A DNA stretch of 64,000 nucleotides. Source: Phocaeicola plebeius DSM 17135 (GTDB taxonomy: Bacteria; Bacteroidota; Bacteroidia; Bacteroidales; Bacteroidaceae). The notes under the pieces were generated by a model. The model was not told the DNA's origin and made no database searches. It worked only from the letters and a program-made list of their open reading frames with translations. The stretch's first letter is position 1; every line of letters begins with the position of its first letter. The position numbers and the translations under genes are program-made. Location: positions 186,001 to 250,000 of the forward strand of contig NZ_DS990134.1 of assembly GCF_000187895.1 (NCBI RefSeq), read 5' to 3'. Shown here in pieces: positions 15,840-25,285 of this stretch.

Positions 15840-16967
15840 GTGAGAAAGAACAAACATACATTATTTTTATTTGCCTTGCTGGCATTCAGCTCGGTATCGG
15901 CTTCGGCCCAGTTGTCATTGGGATACTACCAGTTTAAGGATGGTTCGGAATATACCGGCGAACTGAAAGGACGTCGCCCGAACGGAAAGGGAAAGACGGT
16001 GTTCCGCAATGGCGACGTGTACGAAGGTGAATACGTGAAGGGTAAACGCCAGGGCGAAGGTACTTACACTTTCAGCGACGGAGAAAAGTACGTGGGAGAG
16101 TGGTACGAAGACCAGCAGCACGGCAAGGGAACGTATTATTTCATGAACAACAACCGTTACGACGGGATGTGGTACACTGATTACCAGGAGGGTGAGGGTA
16201 CGATGACCTATTATAACGGGGACTTATATACCGGTACCTGGCATCATGACAAGCGCAACGGACAGGGTACTTATACCTGGAAAGGCGGAGCGGTCTACAC
16301 CGGCGAATGGAAGAATGACCTGAAGAACGGGAAGGGCACCATGGTGTGGGAGGATAAGTCGAAGTATGAAGGCGACTGGAAGGACGGTATGCGTCACGGA
16401 AAGGGTACTTTCTACTATACCAACGGCGACAAGTACGTGGGCGACTGGAAGGATGATGTGCAGGATGGAAAGGGTATCTATTATTTCCAGAACGGCGAAC
16501 GCTATGAGGGCGATTATGCCAACGGTGAACGCACGGGAAGGGGTATCTATACGTATCCGAACGGTGACAAATACGTAGGTCATTTCCTGAACGGACAGCA
16601 GGAGGGACAAGGCACGTTCACCTGGGCCAACGGAGCGGTGTACGACGGGCAATGGTCGAAGAACCAGCGCTCGGGTACCGGAAAATACAAGTGGGCCAAC
16701 GGTGATGAATACGAAGGTCAGTGGAAGAACAACATGGCCGAGGGAGAAGGAGTGCTTCACATGGCCGACGGTTCTGTCTATACCGGTTCCTTTGTACGTG
16801 GAAAGGAAGAAGGAAAGGGTGTGCTGATAGAAAAGGACGGCACTCGCTTTGAGGGCTTCTTCAAGCAGGGAAAGAAAGACGGTCCATTCGTAGAGATGGA
16901 TGCCAACGGAAATATTGTCCGGAAAGGGACTTTCAGATACGGACGTTTATTGGAGGAGAAAAAATAA
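15840..16967 (+). CDS. Exported MORN-repeat protein
   Basis: About 375 residues from a GTG at 15840, which gives a clean signal peptide (RKNKHTLFLFALLAFSSVSA, cleaved before Q). A TTG at 15810 is also in frame but extends the N-terminus past the signal. The mature protein is one long run of 14 MORN units of 23-24 residues, each with a Y-x-G-x-W/Y core and a G-x-G-T turn (YTGEWK, YEGDWK, YVGDWK). MORN repeats form extended beta-hairpin stacks that bind lipids or proteins. In bacteria the role is mostly unknown. It follows the M16 gene by 65 bp and overlaps the next gene by one base, so it is in an operon. Confidence 0.88.
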   Translation: MRKNKHTLFLFALLAFSSVSASAQLSLGYYQFKDGSEYTGELKGRRPNGKGKTVFRNGDVYEGEYVKGKRQGEGTYTFSDGEKYVGEWYEDQQHGKGTYYFMNNNRYDGMWYTDYQEGEGTMTYYNGDLYTGTWHHDKRNGQGTYTWKGGAVYTGEWKNDLKNGKGTMVWEDKSKYEGDWKDGMRHGKGTFYYTNGDKYVGDWKDDVQDGKGIYYFQNGERYEGDYANGERTGRGIYTYPNGDKYVGHFLNGQQEGQGTFTWANGAVYDGQWSKNQRSGTGKYKWANGDEYEGQWKNNMAEGEGVLHMADGSVYTGSFVRGKEEGKGVLIEKDGTRFEGFFKQGKKDGPFVEMDANGNIVRKGTFRYGRLLEEKK

Positions 16968-17749
16968 TGATGGAATTATCCGAACTGACTTTGAAGGTGC
17001 GTGAACTGGCTGTAGCCACGGGGGCTTTTATCCGTGAGGAGCGGAAGAAGTTCAGCCGTGAGCGGATCGAGAAGAAGCACGCACACGATTATGTGTCGTA
17101 TGTCGACAAGGAATCGGAACGAAGAATAGTAGCCTGTCTGCGGGAATTGCTTCCCGAGGCAGGTTTTATTGCTGAAGAGGGGAGCGGAACTCACACCGAC
17201 GAGGAGTATTGCTGGCTGGTTGACCCGCTGGACGGTACGACCAACTTCATTCATAACCATGCACCTTATTGTGTGAGCATTGCCTTGCGTAACCGTGAGG
17301 AAATTTTGCTGGGGGTGGTTTATGAAGTGTGCCGCGACGAGTGTTTCTGGACTTACAAGGGGGCGCCTGCTTATTGTAATGACCGACAGATTCGGGTGTC
17401 GCAGGTAGCTGTACCCGATGAGGCTTTTATGGCTTTCGGCCTTCCGTACGAAACGGAGGCTTACAAGCCGGTGTTCAATCGCCTGATAGAAGGCTGCTAC
17501 GGGCATGTGGCAGGCATTCGGGTGGTCGGTGCGGCGGCTGCCGAGATGTGTTACGTGGCCGACGGGCGTTTTGAAGCGCGTGCCGAAGCCTTCACTTGTC
17601 CGTGGGATGTGGCGGCAGGTATCCTGCTGGTACAGAATGCCGGAGGAAGGGTGACCGACTTTTCCGGGGGTGATTCATGCTATTCTGGCCGCGAAGTGGT
17701 GGCTTCCAACGGAAAGGTGCACGATTTTTTGTTGAATCTGCTGGGATAA
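16967..17749 (+). CDS. Inositol monophosphatase family protein
   Basis: A 260-residue Mg-dependent sugar-phosphate or nucleotide phosphatase of the SuhB/CysQ superfamily. It has the metal site EEGSGT near residue 68, the signature WLVDPLDGTTNF (about 84-95), and the C-terminal CPWDVAAGILLVQNAGG. The substrate could be inositol phosphate, 3'-phosphoadenosine 5'-phosphate or fructose bisphosphate; motifs alone do not decide. The ATG overlaps the last base of the MORN stop codon (TAATG), with a second ATG three bases on. Confidence 0.92.
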   Translation: MMELSELTLKVRELAVATGAFIREERKKFSRERIEKKHAHDYVSYVDKESERRIVACLRELLPEAGFIAEEGSGTHTDEEYCWLVDPLDGTTNFIHNHAPYCVSIALRNREEILLGVVYEVCRDECFWTYKGAPAYCNDRQIRVSQVAVPDEAFMAFGLPYETEAYKPVFNRLIEGCYGHVAGIRVVGAAAAEMCYVADGRFEARAEAFTCPWDVAAGILLVQNAGGRVTDFSGGDSCYSGREVVASNGKVHDFLLNLLG

Positions 17750-17793
17750 TGTAAAAAAATATCGTTTTATTCGACAGATAAGAATTAATTTCG

Positions 17794-17802
17794 TAAGTTT
17801 GT
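17794..17802 (+). promoter_or_regulatory. -7 element upstream of the DUF2461 gene
   Basis: TAAGTTTGT matches TAnnTTTGY and ends 20 bp before the ATG at 17823. No TTTG is seen 19 bp upstream. Confidence 0.4.
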
Positions 17803-17822
17803 GTGACTCAAAAGTAAAGAAT

Positions 17823-18488
17823 ATGGATATACCGGGCATATTGGATTTCCTGAAAGTACTGGCGGCAAACAACAACCGGGAGTGGTTTCAGGAACATAAA
17901 GCGGAATATTTGAGTGTGCAGGCAGACTTCGAGGAGTTGCTGGCAGGGGTGATTGCCCGCCTTTCGCCATGGGATGAAAGTGTGGCGCACGTCCTTCCGC
18001 GTGACTGCACGTATCGCATCTACCGGGATGTCCGTTTTTCTTCCGACAAGTCTCCTTATAAGACCCACATCGGAGGGTATATCAATGCAAGGGGAAAGAA
18101 ATCCAATCACTGTGGTTATTATCTTCATCTGGAACCGGGCAACTGTATGCTGGCCGGAGGAAGCTGGTGCATGCCTGCCGATATGTTGCGGGCGGTGCGT
18201 CAGTCGGTGTGCGACCGCATTGATGAGTATCGTGCCATTGTGGAAGACCCGGCTTTCAAGCAGTATTTCCCGGTGGTAGGCGAGTCGCATCTGAAGACGG
18301 TGCCCAAGGGATTTCCGAAGGATTTTCCTTATCCGCAGTACATCCGTTGCAAGGACTTTACGGTGGCCTGCCAGGTGGAAGATGAGTTCTTTTCCCGTCC
18401 GGACTTTATGGAACGGATTATCGACGTGTTTCGCCAGCTGAAACGCTTTGCCGATTTTACAAATGAAACGATAGATGAGTTTGAATAA
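17823..18488 (+). CDS. DUF2461 domain protein
   Basis: A 221-residue soluble protein. The pattern ILDFLKVLAANNNREWFQEHK at the N-terminus (with W and H typical), then YRIYRDVRFSSDKSPYKTHI, GGYYLHLEP-like and FPKDFPYPQYIRCKDF, is that of DUF2461 (TIGR02453). Function is unknown. The ATG at 17823 starts just before the conserved region; the GTG at 17799 lies in the promoter area and is less likely. It is followed by a YhcH-like gene 28 bp on. Confidence 0.88.
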   Translation: MDIPGILDFLKVLAANNNREWFQEHKAEYLSVQADFEELLAGVIARLSPWDESVAHVLPRDCTYRIYRDVRFSSDKSPYKTHIGGYINARGKKSNHCGYYLHLEPGNCMLAGGSWCMPADMLRAVRQSVCDRIDEYRAIVEDPAFKQYFPVVGESHLKTVPKGFPKDFPYPQYIRCKDFTVACQVEDEFFSRPDFMERIIDVFRQLKRFADFTNETIDEFE

Positions 18489-18516
18489 AATATTAACGAT
18501 TTAAAATTGAAAGAAT

Positions 18517-18960
18517 ATGGTTATTGACAAATTGGAAAATCTGGAAAAATATGTGTCACTGAATCCTTTGTTTGCAGAGGCTGTAGCTTTTTTGAAGGCA
18601 ACTGACTTGCAGGCACACGAAGTGGGGAAGGTAGTGCTGAAGGAAGGTGAACTGATGGTGAATTTTGCAGATGCACGTCCGAAGACAAAGGAAGAAGCGC
18701 GTCTGGAAACACACAATGATTTCATCGACATCCAGATTCCATTGTCGGGGGTGGAAGTAATGGGCTATATGCCGCGTACGGATTTGCCTGAAGCTGCTTA
18801 CAATGCAGAAAAAGATATTACCTTCTATGAAGGACTGGCTACTGACTACCTGACCGTAAAGCCGGGTATGTTTGCTATTTTCTTCCCGGAAGATGCACAT
18901 GCACCGGGCGTAACTCCCGACGGAGTGAGAAAAGTGATTGTAAAAGTACGTGTCAAATAA
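18517..18960 (+). CDS. YhcH/YjgK/YiaL family protein
   Basis: A 147-residue cupin-fold protein of the DUF386 family. Motifs seen are ETHNDFIDIQIPLSGVE (metal-ligand H and D), MGYMPRTDL, and AIFFPEDAHAPGV (ligand H). In other bacteria members are linked to sialic acid or other sugar-acid metabolism, or form the beta subunit of Ebg beta-galactosidase. Here it sits just before the glycogen branching enzyme with an 18-bp gap, so it might handle a sugar anomer; that is inference. Confidence 0.9.
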   Translation: MVIDKLENLEKYVSLNPLFAEAVAFLKATDLQAHEVGKVVLKEGELMVNFADARPKTKEEARLETHNDFIDIQIPLSGVEVMGYMPRTDLPEAAYNAEKDITFYEGLATDYLTVKPGMFAIFFPEDAHAPGVTPDGVRKVIVKVRVK

Positions 18961-18978
18961 TTTCTAATTACTAATACT

Positions 18979-20991
18979 ATGGACAAGGTATTGAATATCA
19001 TAAAGAATGATCCGTGGCTGGAACCATACGCTGACGCTATCAACGGCCGTCATCAGCATGTGGTGGAAAAAGAAAAGGAACTGGTAGGAAAGAAGACGTT
19101 GTCGGATTTTGCTACCGGACACATGTATTTTGGTCTGCACCGCACAGACAAGGGATGGACCTTCCGTGAATGGGCGCCGAATGCGACGGAAATCTACCTG
19201 GTGGGCGATTTCAACGACTGGCAGGAGAAACCGGCTTTCCGCATGAAACGTGTGCGCAAGACGGGTAACTGGGAAATCAATCTGCCGGAAAAGGCCATGA
19301 AGCACGGCGACTTGTACAAGCTGAAAGTGTACTGGGAAGGCGGATGCGGTGAACGTATTCCGGCATGGGCTACTCGCGTTGTGCAGGATGAACAGACCAA
19401 GATTTTCAGTGCACAGGTATGGAATCCGGAGAAACCGTATAAGTTCAAGAAAAAGACCTTTACGCCTAATGTGGCTCCGCTGATGATTTACGAATGCCAC
19501 ATCGGTATGGGACAGGATGCGGAAAAGGTTGGTACGTACAATGAATTCCGTGAGAATGTACTGCCGCGAATTGCGAAGGACGGATATAACTGTATTCAGA
19601 TTATGGCCATTCAGGAACATCCTTATTACGGAAGTTTCGGCTATCATGTGTCCAGTTTCTTTGCTCCTTCTTCACGCTTTGGTACACCGGAAGAACTGAA
19701 ACAGCTTATCGACACGGCACACCAGATGAACATTGCCGTGATTATGGATATCGTACACTCACACGCCGTGAAGAACGAGGTGGAAGGACTGGGCAACTTT
19801 GCCGGTGATCCTTGCCAGTATTTTTATCAGGGCGGACGTCGTGAGCATCCGGCATGGGATTCGCTCTGCTTTGACTATGGCAAGAACGAGGTGATTCACT
19901 TCCTGTTGTCCAACTGTAAGTACTGGCTGGAAGAGTTCCATTTCGACGGTTTCCGTTTCGATGGGGTGACTTCTATGCTTTATTACAGTCACGGACTGGG
20001 TGAGGCCTTCTGCAACTATGGTGACTACTTCAACGGTCATCAGGATGACAATGCCATCTGTTACCTGACGCTGGCCAACCGGCTGATTCATGAAGTGAAT
20101 CCGAAGGCCATTACCATTGCCGAGGAAGTATCGGGTATGCCGGGACTGGCTGCTCCGTTTGAAGACGGAGGTTACGGCTTCGACTACCGTATGGCTATGA
20201 ACATTCCTGACTACTGGATTAAGATTATCAAGGAACGTCGCGATGAGGACTGGAAACCGTCCAGCCTGTTCTGGGAAGTGACCAACCGCCGCAAGGATGA
20301 AAAGACCATCTCTTACTGCGAAAGCCACGACCAGGCACTGGTGGGCGACAAGACCATCATCTTCCGCCTGATTGATGCCGACATGTACTGGCACTTCAAG
20401 ATTGGCGACGAGAATGGAGTGGTGGAACGAGGCATTGCCCTGCACAAGATGATTCGTCTGCTCACGGCTTCTACCATCAACGGAGGTTACCTGAACTTTA
20501 TGGGTAATGAGTTCGGTCATCCGGAATGGATTGACTTCCCGCGCGAAGGCAACGGATGGTCATACAAGTATGCACGCCGTCAGTGGAACCTGGTTGATAA
20601 TCCGGATTTGTGCTATCATTACCTGGGCGACTTCGATGAGGCAATGGTCAAGCTGATTCGCAGCGTGAAGAACATCCAGAAATCGGATGTCATCGAGGTA
20701 TGGCATAACGATGGTGACCAGATTCTGGCATACCGCCGCAAGGATTTGGTATTTGTGTTCAACTTCAACCCGACCCGTTCGTTTACAGATTATGGCTTCC
20801 TCGTACCGAGAGGTGCCTACGATGTGGTTCTGAACACAGACAACAAGCAGTTTGGTGGATTCGGCTTCTCAGACGACAGTCTCCGCCACTTCACCTGTGC
20901 CGACCCGCTTTATGCAAAAGACAAGAAAGAATGGCTGAAACTGTATGTGCCGGCCCGTTCTGCAGTTGTATTAAAACGAGTGAAAGATTGA
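18979..20991 (+). CDS. glgB: 1,4-alpha-glucan branching enzyme
   Basis: A 670-residue cytoplasmic GH13 enzyme that makes alpha-1,6 branches in glycogen. An N-terminal CBM48-like domain occupies about 45-150 (FREWAPNATEIYLVGDFNDW). In the GH13 barrel the nucleophile is D328 (FRFDG), the acid/base E382 or E383 (TIAEEVSG), and the transition-state aspartate D451 (ESHDQ). A C-terminal beta domain follows. It resembles the eukaryotic-type branching enzymes (GH13_8) that Bacteroides carry. Other glycogen genes are not in this window. The next gene begins 11 bp on. Confidence 0.96.
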   Translation: MDKVLNIIKNDPWLEPYADAINGRHQHVVEKEKELVGKKTLSDFATGHMYFGLHRTDKGWTFREWAPNATEIYLVGDFNDWQEKPAFRMKRVRKTGNWEINLPEKAMKHGDLYKLKVYWEGGCGERIPAWATRVVQDEQTKIFSAQVWNPEKPYKFKKKTFTPNVAPLMIYECHIGMGQDAEKVGTYNEFRENVLPRIAKDGYNCIQIMAIQEHPYYGSFGYHVSSFFAPSSRFGTPEELKQLIDTAHQMNIAVIMDIVHSHAVKNEVEGLGNFAGDPCQYFYQGGRREHPAWDSLCFDYGKNEVIHFLLSNCKYWLEEFHFDGFRFDGVTSMLYYSHGLGEAFCNYGDYFNGHQDDNAICYLTLANRLIHEVNPKAITIAEEVSGMPGLAAPFEDGGYGFDYRMAMNIPDYWIKIIKERRDEDWKPSSLFWEVTNRRKDEKTISYCESHDQALVGDKTIIFRLIDADMYWHFKIGDENGVVERGIALHKMIRLLTASTINGGYLNFMGNEFGHPEWIDFPREGNGWSYKYARRQWNLVDNPDLCYHYLGDFDEAMVKLIRSVKNIQKSDVIEVWHNDGDQILAYRRKDLVFVFNFNPTRSFTDYGFLVPRGAYDVVLNTDNKQFGGFGFSDDSLRHFTCADPLYAKDKKEWLKLYVPARSAVVLKRVKD

Positions 20992-21002
20992 ATTGATATT
21001 GT

Positions 21003-22154
21003 ATGAGTGATTACACAAATGCATTTTATAAGAAGACTGCACGCATCATGATTGCTGTATGCGGTCTTCTTTTTTCTCTGTTTAGTTTTGTATATCTTTA
21101 TGTGTTCCAGCGCGATGTGCTGGAAGCCCTTCATTTCTCGCTGGCACATGGAAAGACTACCTTTGCTCCGATGGCCAGTGCGCTGGTCATTACGCTGATT
21201 CTGCTGTTGCTGCGGTGGGGGGTAAACAGTCTGCTGGGACTGAAGGGAAGGGTGCGTGCCCTGGCGTATGTGCCGTCCTTTCTGGTGCTTTGTGCCCTGA
21301 CGGATGTAGGGCGTGGAGTGTATATCTCCGACTACCATACTCCGTGGACCTGGCTGTTGCCTTTACTGGTGTTGCTGTTTGTGGGAATCGGTTACTGGCT
21401 ACGTGGAGTTTTTCGGGTACAGCTGAATCACGAAGGAAGTCTCTGGGGACTGGTCAACAGTAACCTGGCTATCTTGCTGGGGTTGTGTCTGCTGACGGTG
21501 TGTGTGGGCAGTACCAACCGGCAGTTTCATCATGAGCTGGAGGCGGAACATTACCTGCGAGCCGGGGAGTATGACAAGGTGTTACGCGTAGGAGAAAAAT
21601 CATTGGAGGCCAGCCGTACGCTGACCGCCTATCGTGCCGTGGCCTTGTCGCACTTGGGAAAGATGGGCGACAGGCTGTTTGCTTATCCTCAATATTACCG
21701 TTCCGACGGGTTGTTCTTTGAAACAGATTCCCTGCACACGCTCCGTTATACGAATGATTCCATTTATTACCTGCTGGGAGCACGTCCATATTCGGGAGAA
21801 GACCGCATGGTATTCCTGCGGAACATCTGCTACAAGGGAACGGGGAAATATACCTCGCTGGATTATTACCTTTCTGCCTTGCTGCTTGAAAAGAAACTGG
21901 ACAGCTTTGCACAGGCCGTTCCCGATTTCTATTTGCCGGAAGATACCTTGCCGCGTTATTACCGGGAAGCATTGGTAATGTATCATGTTCAGCGGAATGA
22001 TACCGTATCTTCGCGTGCAGACAGTCTGACGTTAGATCGTTTCAAGGCTTACCAGACCTTGCAGCAGAAAGAGGGTTCTCCGCTGGAAGAACGCAACCGT
22101 ATGCGTCGCGAATTTGGCGATACCTACTGGTGGTACTATGATTATCAGGAATAA
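21003..22154 (+). CDS. Membrane protein with long soluble C-terminal part (possibly DUF6057-like)
   Basis: A 383-residue protein with about five hydrophobic segments in residues 15-170 (IMIAVCGLLFSLFSFVYLYV; ALVITLILLLL; WTWLLPLLVLLFVGIGYWL; LAILLGLCLLTVCVG). A helical, tetratricopeptide-like soluble region of about 200 residues follows (HELEAEHYLRAGEYDKVLR). The N-terminal FVYLYVFQRDVLEA region recalls the DUF6057 family of Bacteroidales membrane proteins, which is a memory-based suggestion. It is the last gene of the 17.8-22.2 kb run and ends at a strong terminator. Function unknown. Confidence 0.65.
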   Translation: MSDYTNAFYKKTARIMIAVCGLLFSLFSFVYLYVFQRDVLEALHFSLAHGKTTFAPMASALVITLILLLLRWGVNSLLGLKGRVRALAYVPSFLVLCALTDVGRGVYISDYHTPWTWLLPLLVLLFVGIGYWLRGVFRVQLNHEGSLWGLVNSNLAILLGLCLLTVCVGSTNRQFHHELEAEHYLRAGEYDKVLRVGEKSLEASRTLTAYRAVALSHLGKMGDRLFAYPQYYRSDGLFFETDSLHTLRYTNDSIYYLLGARPYSGEDRMVFLRNICYKGTGKYTSLDYYLSALLLEKKLDSFAQAVPDFYLPEDTLPRYYREALVMYHVQRNDTVSSRADSLTLDRFKAYQTLQQKEGSPLEERNRMRREFGDTYWWYYDYQE

Positions 22155-22182
22155 AAAACATTTGTGTAGAGGATAAAAAATT

Positions 22183-22222
22183 AAGAGAGACTGCCGGGGA
22201 AATGCAGTCTCTCTTATTTTTT
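22183..22222 (+). terminator. Intrinsic terminator ending the glgB operon
   Basis: AAGAGAGACTGC (22183-22194) and GCAGTCTCTCTT (22204-22215) form a perfect 12-bp stem followed by ATTTTTT. The rest of the gap up to 22373 is AT-rich and holds nothing recognisable. Confidence 0.9.
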
Positions 22223-22373
22223 AAAGAACAAACGCTTTTGCCCTTACAGCTGATATTTTCACAAATACCAATACTGTTCTTATCTATTACTATGAAAAAC
22301 ATCTTTATAACATCCGGTTCACTTGGATTGTTCAGAGAAAAATGTAATTTTAACACTTGTTTTGATTCTGTTT

Positions 22374-25247
22374 CTATCGTTTACATATTTCCTTGAAGTC
22401 ACAATAAGTGCACCGGTCTTCTTCTTCCGTCTGACTGAAACTCAGGTCGGGGTTGAAAATCTCTTCCAGGAGTGCCTGCAGGCGGGTTCTGAACTCTTCT
22501 TCCAGCAATGAAAAGTCTTCCACGGGGGTGGTTTTGTTATACGATTCCTTGAGCTGGACGACGGGCGAGTAATCTTCTGCCGCAGCCCGGTGAATGTAGA
22601 GCAGGGCAGGAGCTACCTTCCGGTCATCATTCCGTTCACGCAGTTTCCGGCATACGATGGCGGCGTACAGGAAAGTCTGGAATACGTAATTGGGACGTTT
22701 GGGGCCAGGCGTGAACAACGATTCTACGCTGGGCGGGGTGTCGGCCTTGCCTCCCGTTTTGTAGTCCACAATGCGGAGCACGTTGTCCTTGCTGTCCATG
22801 CGGTCGATGATTCCTCCCATGCGCGAGCGGATGGCTCCCTTGGGTGTCTGTATCTCTACGTCCTCCATGACCCGTTGTTCGGAGCCTACGAAGGTAAAGG
22901 GAGCGTGGCGCAGGTCGTTGCGAAGCAGCTGCTGGATGTAGCGCAGAATCACGGCGGAATTGATGAGCTGTACTCCGTTGTATTCCGGACGCTCGTCGGC
23001 AGGGAGGTGGAAGAACAGCTCCTTGAACCCGTTGTCCACGTAGTTTTGCAGTTTCACTTCTTCCTTGAGCAGGGCCTCCAGGGTGTCTTTGTTGATGACT
23101 TTTCCGTGTGCCGTGAGCTCCTTGTAGATGTGTTCGGCAGCGTAGTGGAAGATGCTTCCGAATTTGGCTGAGTCGATTTCTGCACTTACTTCTTCAGGGG
23201 CTGCCAGTCCTGCTACGTACTTATAGTAAAACTTCAGCGGACAGTCCAGGTAGCAGTTCAGGGCTGACGGGGAAAGAAGGGCTTTCGGATTTACCCGCAC
23301 GTCGAATACGCTCTGCATCCGTTTCATGATGTCGGGCGACTTGGGGATACAGATGGGTGAGGAAGCAATGGGCGACTGTTCTGCCTCCAGTTGTTTCCGC
23401 TGTACGGGATAACCCCACTCAATCAGCAGCTGAAGCATGAAGCGCGACATCTCTCCCCGGTTCATGCCGTCGCTCACTGTGTTGTAGAGTAACGTAGCCT
23501 TCTCTGCCCGTTGCAGCAGACGGTAGAAATAGTAGGCATAGACCGCAATCTTGTGGTCGATGGTCGTCATACCGAACGCCTTGCGCAGGTTGTAGGGGAT
23601 GAACGAAGCATCACCCCCTGCCTTGGGCAACTGGCCTTCGTTGACCGATAGCAGAATGACATGGCGGAAATCCAGGTTACGTGTTTCCAGTACTCCCATC
23701 ACCTGCATACCAATGGCCGGCTCTCCGTGGAAAGGAATGCTGGCTGTCGACATGACGCGTACCAGCAGGCGGTGGAAGGTGGTAGGTTGTACCTCCAGGT
23801 CCTTGCTTTCAAGCAGGGCATGAAAGCGGTTGACCATGGTGAAGCTTTTGAACAAGGCTTCGCGATAGAGCTGGTCGAGGGCGTCGCTGGTGGAAGCTGC
23901 CTGCTTGCGATACAGCTGTGCCACCTGCTTCAAGATGTCGGCCAGCCGCTTGCACAGCTCCAGGTTGTGGCTGCACGGCTTGAACAGCAGTGACAAGGCT
24001 TCGTCCCGTTCCAGTTCCGAGGGCAGGGGATAGAAGCGGTTCTTCTCCGTCAGTTCCTTTTCCAGCGGAGCGGCTTCTTCGGAAAGCAGTTGCGTGTACG
24101 GATGCTTCAGCACGCTGATGACTTCGGCAAACTGGTAGCGTCCGCTGCGGGAATTGTAGCCCGCAATGTGCAGTTCCAGCAACGTCTTTACGAAGCTGTA
24201 GGCCGGTGTCTGCGAGAGCGGGAAACCCATGGTGATATTGATGTGGCGCACGTTGTCCGGCAGTGAGTGAAGCACAGGCTGCAGCATGGCCTCGTTGCAG
24301 AGTACCACGGCCGTTTCCTTTTCGTTCTCCGTCAGGTTCTTCCGAATCCATTGCGGCAGGTAACGTGCCTGTCCGTTCTCCGTAGGCGATTCGATAAAGG
24401 TAATTTCTTTCGGATGGTTCAGGTGGTCGAACAGGGAAGACGGCAATTCTGAGGGGAAATTCTTCAGGTTGCGGCGGATAAACTCGCCTGCTTCGTGCGG
24501 ATGCTTGTTCAGGTAGAAGGTATCATAGTCCCAGTAGAACAGGGCCTTTCCTGCTTCGTGCAACTTGCTGAACAGGGTTTGTTCCACCTTATTCAGCACG
24601 TTGAATCCCACGAACACATATTTGTCGTAGGGAAACTGCTGTACGTCCATAGTCTCTGTCACCTCGCGGTAGAGCATTCCTTCGTAGGCGATGCCCTGCT
24701 CGCGGAGCAATTCCTTGTATTGCGTATAGATGTCGCCCAGCACGTCCCACAATGAGATGAAACGTCGCTTCAGTTCCGTGACCTGCTCGATGGAGAAATT
24801 ACGGAAAAACTGACTTAATGCTTCCTTCTGTCCTTCCTCCAGGAAGTCATATTCGCCGGTCAGCTTGTTCAGGTCCTTCAGGTTGCTGAACAATGCCTTG
24901 GTGTCGGCCATGTTCTTGTCAGCATCGTCAAAGTCGCTGATGAGCATCTCGCCCCAGAAGTAGAATTCGTCTAGGCTCTCCTTGCTGCCCGTTATTTCCC
25001 GGAACACCTTGTAGAGGTCGCACACTAATTTGATGGAATCGCCCGTCACCCATTGCGACGATTGGCGGAACAGCTCACTGATGCTTACGTAGGCCGGCGA
25101 CCATACCGGGCGGTCGGATTCCTGTGCCAGGTATTCATTGAAAAAGAGGCTGGCACGCTTGTTCGGGAAAACCACAGCCACCTTCGTGAAGTCTCCGTTC
25201 ATCTTCCGGTACAAATCGGCGGCCACCTGCTTCAAAAAAGTTTCCAT
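22374..25247 (-). CDS. AddB-like PD-(D/E)XK exonuclease subunit
   Basis: About 957 residues from the ATG at 25247 (an ATG three codons upstream, 25256, is possible). The C-terminal nuclease domain has RIVDYKTGGK near residue 805 (the D/E-x-K site). Four cysteines typical of the AddB/Cas4-type Fe-S cluster surround it: CYLDCPLKFYYK near 680, and CTYCDFKEICK at the very C-terminus, giving C...CxxC...C. The N-terminal helicase-like part begins VVFPNKRASLFFNEYL and lacks a GxGKT Walker A motif. With the AddA-like protein 38 bp upstream it should form a double-strand-break resection complex comparable to RecBCD/AddAB. Confidence 0.85.
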   Translation of the reverse strand: METFLKQVAADLYRKMNGDFTKVAVVFPNKRASLFFNEYLAQESDRPVWSPAYVSISELFRQSSQWVTGDSIKLVCDLYKVFREITGSKESLDEFYFWGEMLISDFDDADKNMADTKALFSNLKDLNKLTGEYDFLEEGQKEALSQFFRNFSIEQVTELKRRFISLWDVLGDIYTQYKELLREQGIAYEGMLYREVTETMDVQQFPYDKYVFVGFNVLNKVEQTLFSKLHEAGKALFYWDYDTFYLNKHPHEAGEFIRRNLKNFPSELPSSLFDHLNHPKEITFIESPTENGQARYLPQWIRKNLTENEKETAVVLCNEAMLQPVLHSLPDNVRHINITMGFPLSQTPAYSFVKTLLELHIAGYNSRSGRYQFAEVISVLKHPYTQLLSEEAAPLEKELTEKNRFYPLPSELERDEALSLLFKPCSHNLELCKRLADILKQVAQLYRKQAASTSDALDQLYREALFKSFTMVNRFHALLESKDLEVQPTTFHRLLVRVMSTASIPFHGEPAIGMQVMGVLETRNLDFRHVILLSVNEGQLPKAGGDASFIPYNLRKAFGMTTIDHKIAVYAYYFYRLLQRAEKATLLYNTVSDGMNRGEMSRFMLQLLIEWGYPVQRKQLEAEQSPIASSPICIPKSPDIMKRMQSVFDVRVNPKALLSPSALNCYLDCPLKFYYKYVAGLAAPEEVSAEIDSAKFGSIFHYAAEHIYKELTAHGKVINKDTLEALLKEEVKLQNYVDNGFKELFFHLPADERPEYNGVQLINSAVILRYIQQLLRNDLRHAPFTFVGSEQRVMEDVEIQTPKGAIRSRMGGIIDRMDSKDNVLRIVDYKTGGKADTPPSVESLFTPGPKRPNYVFQTFLYAAIVCRKLRERNDDRKVAPALLYIHRAAAEDYSPVVQLKESYNKTTPVEDFSLLEEEFRTRLQALLEEIFNPDLSFSQTEEEDRCTYCDFKEICKR

Positions 25248-25285
25248 ATATTGCATTGTCGAAATATCGTTGTGAAAAAATAAAC

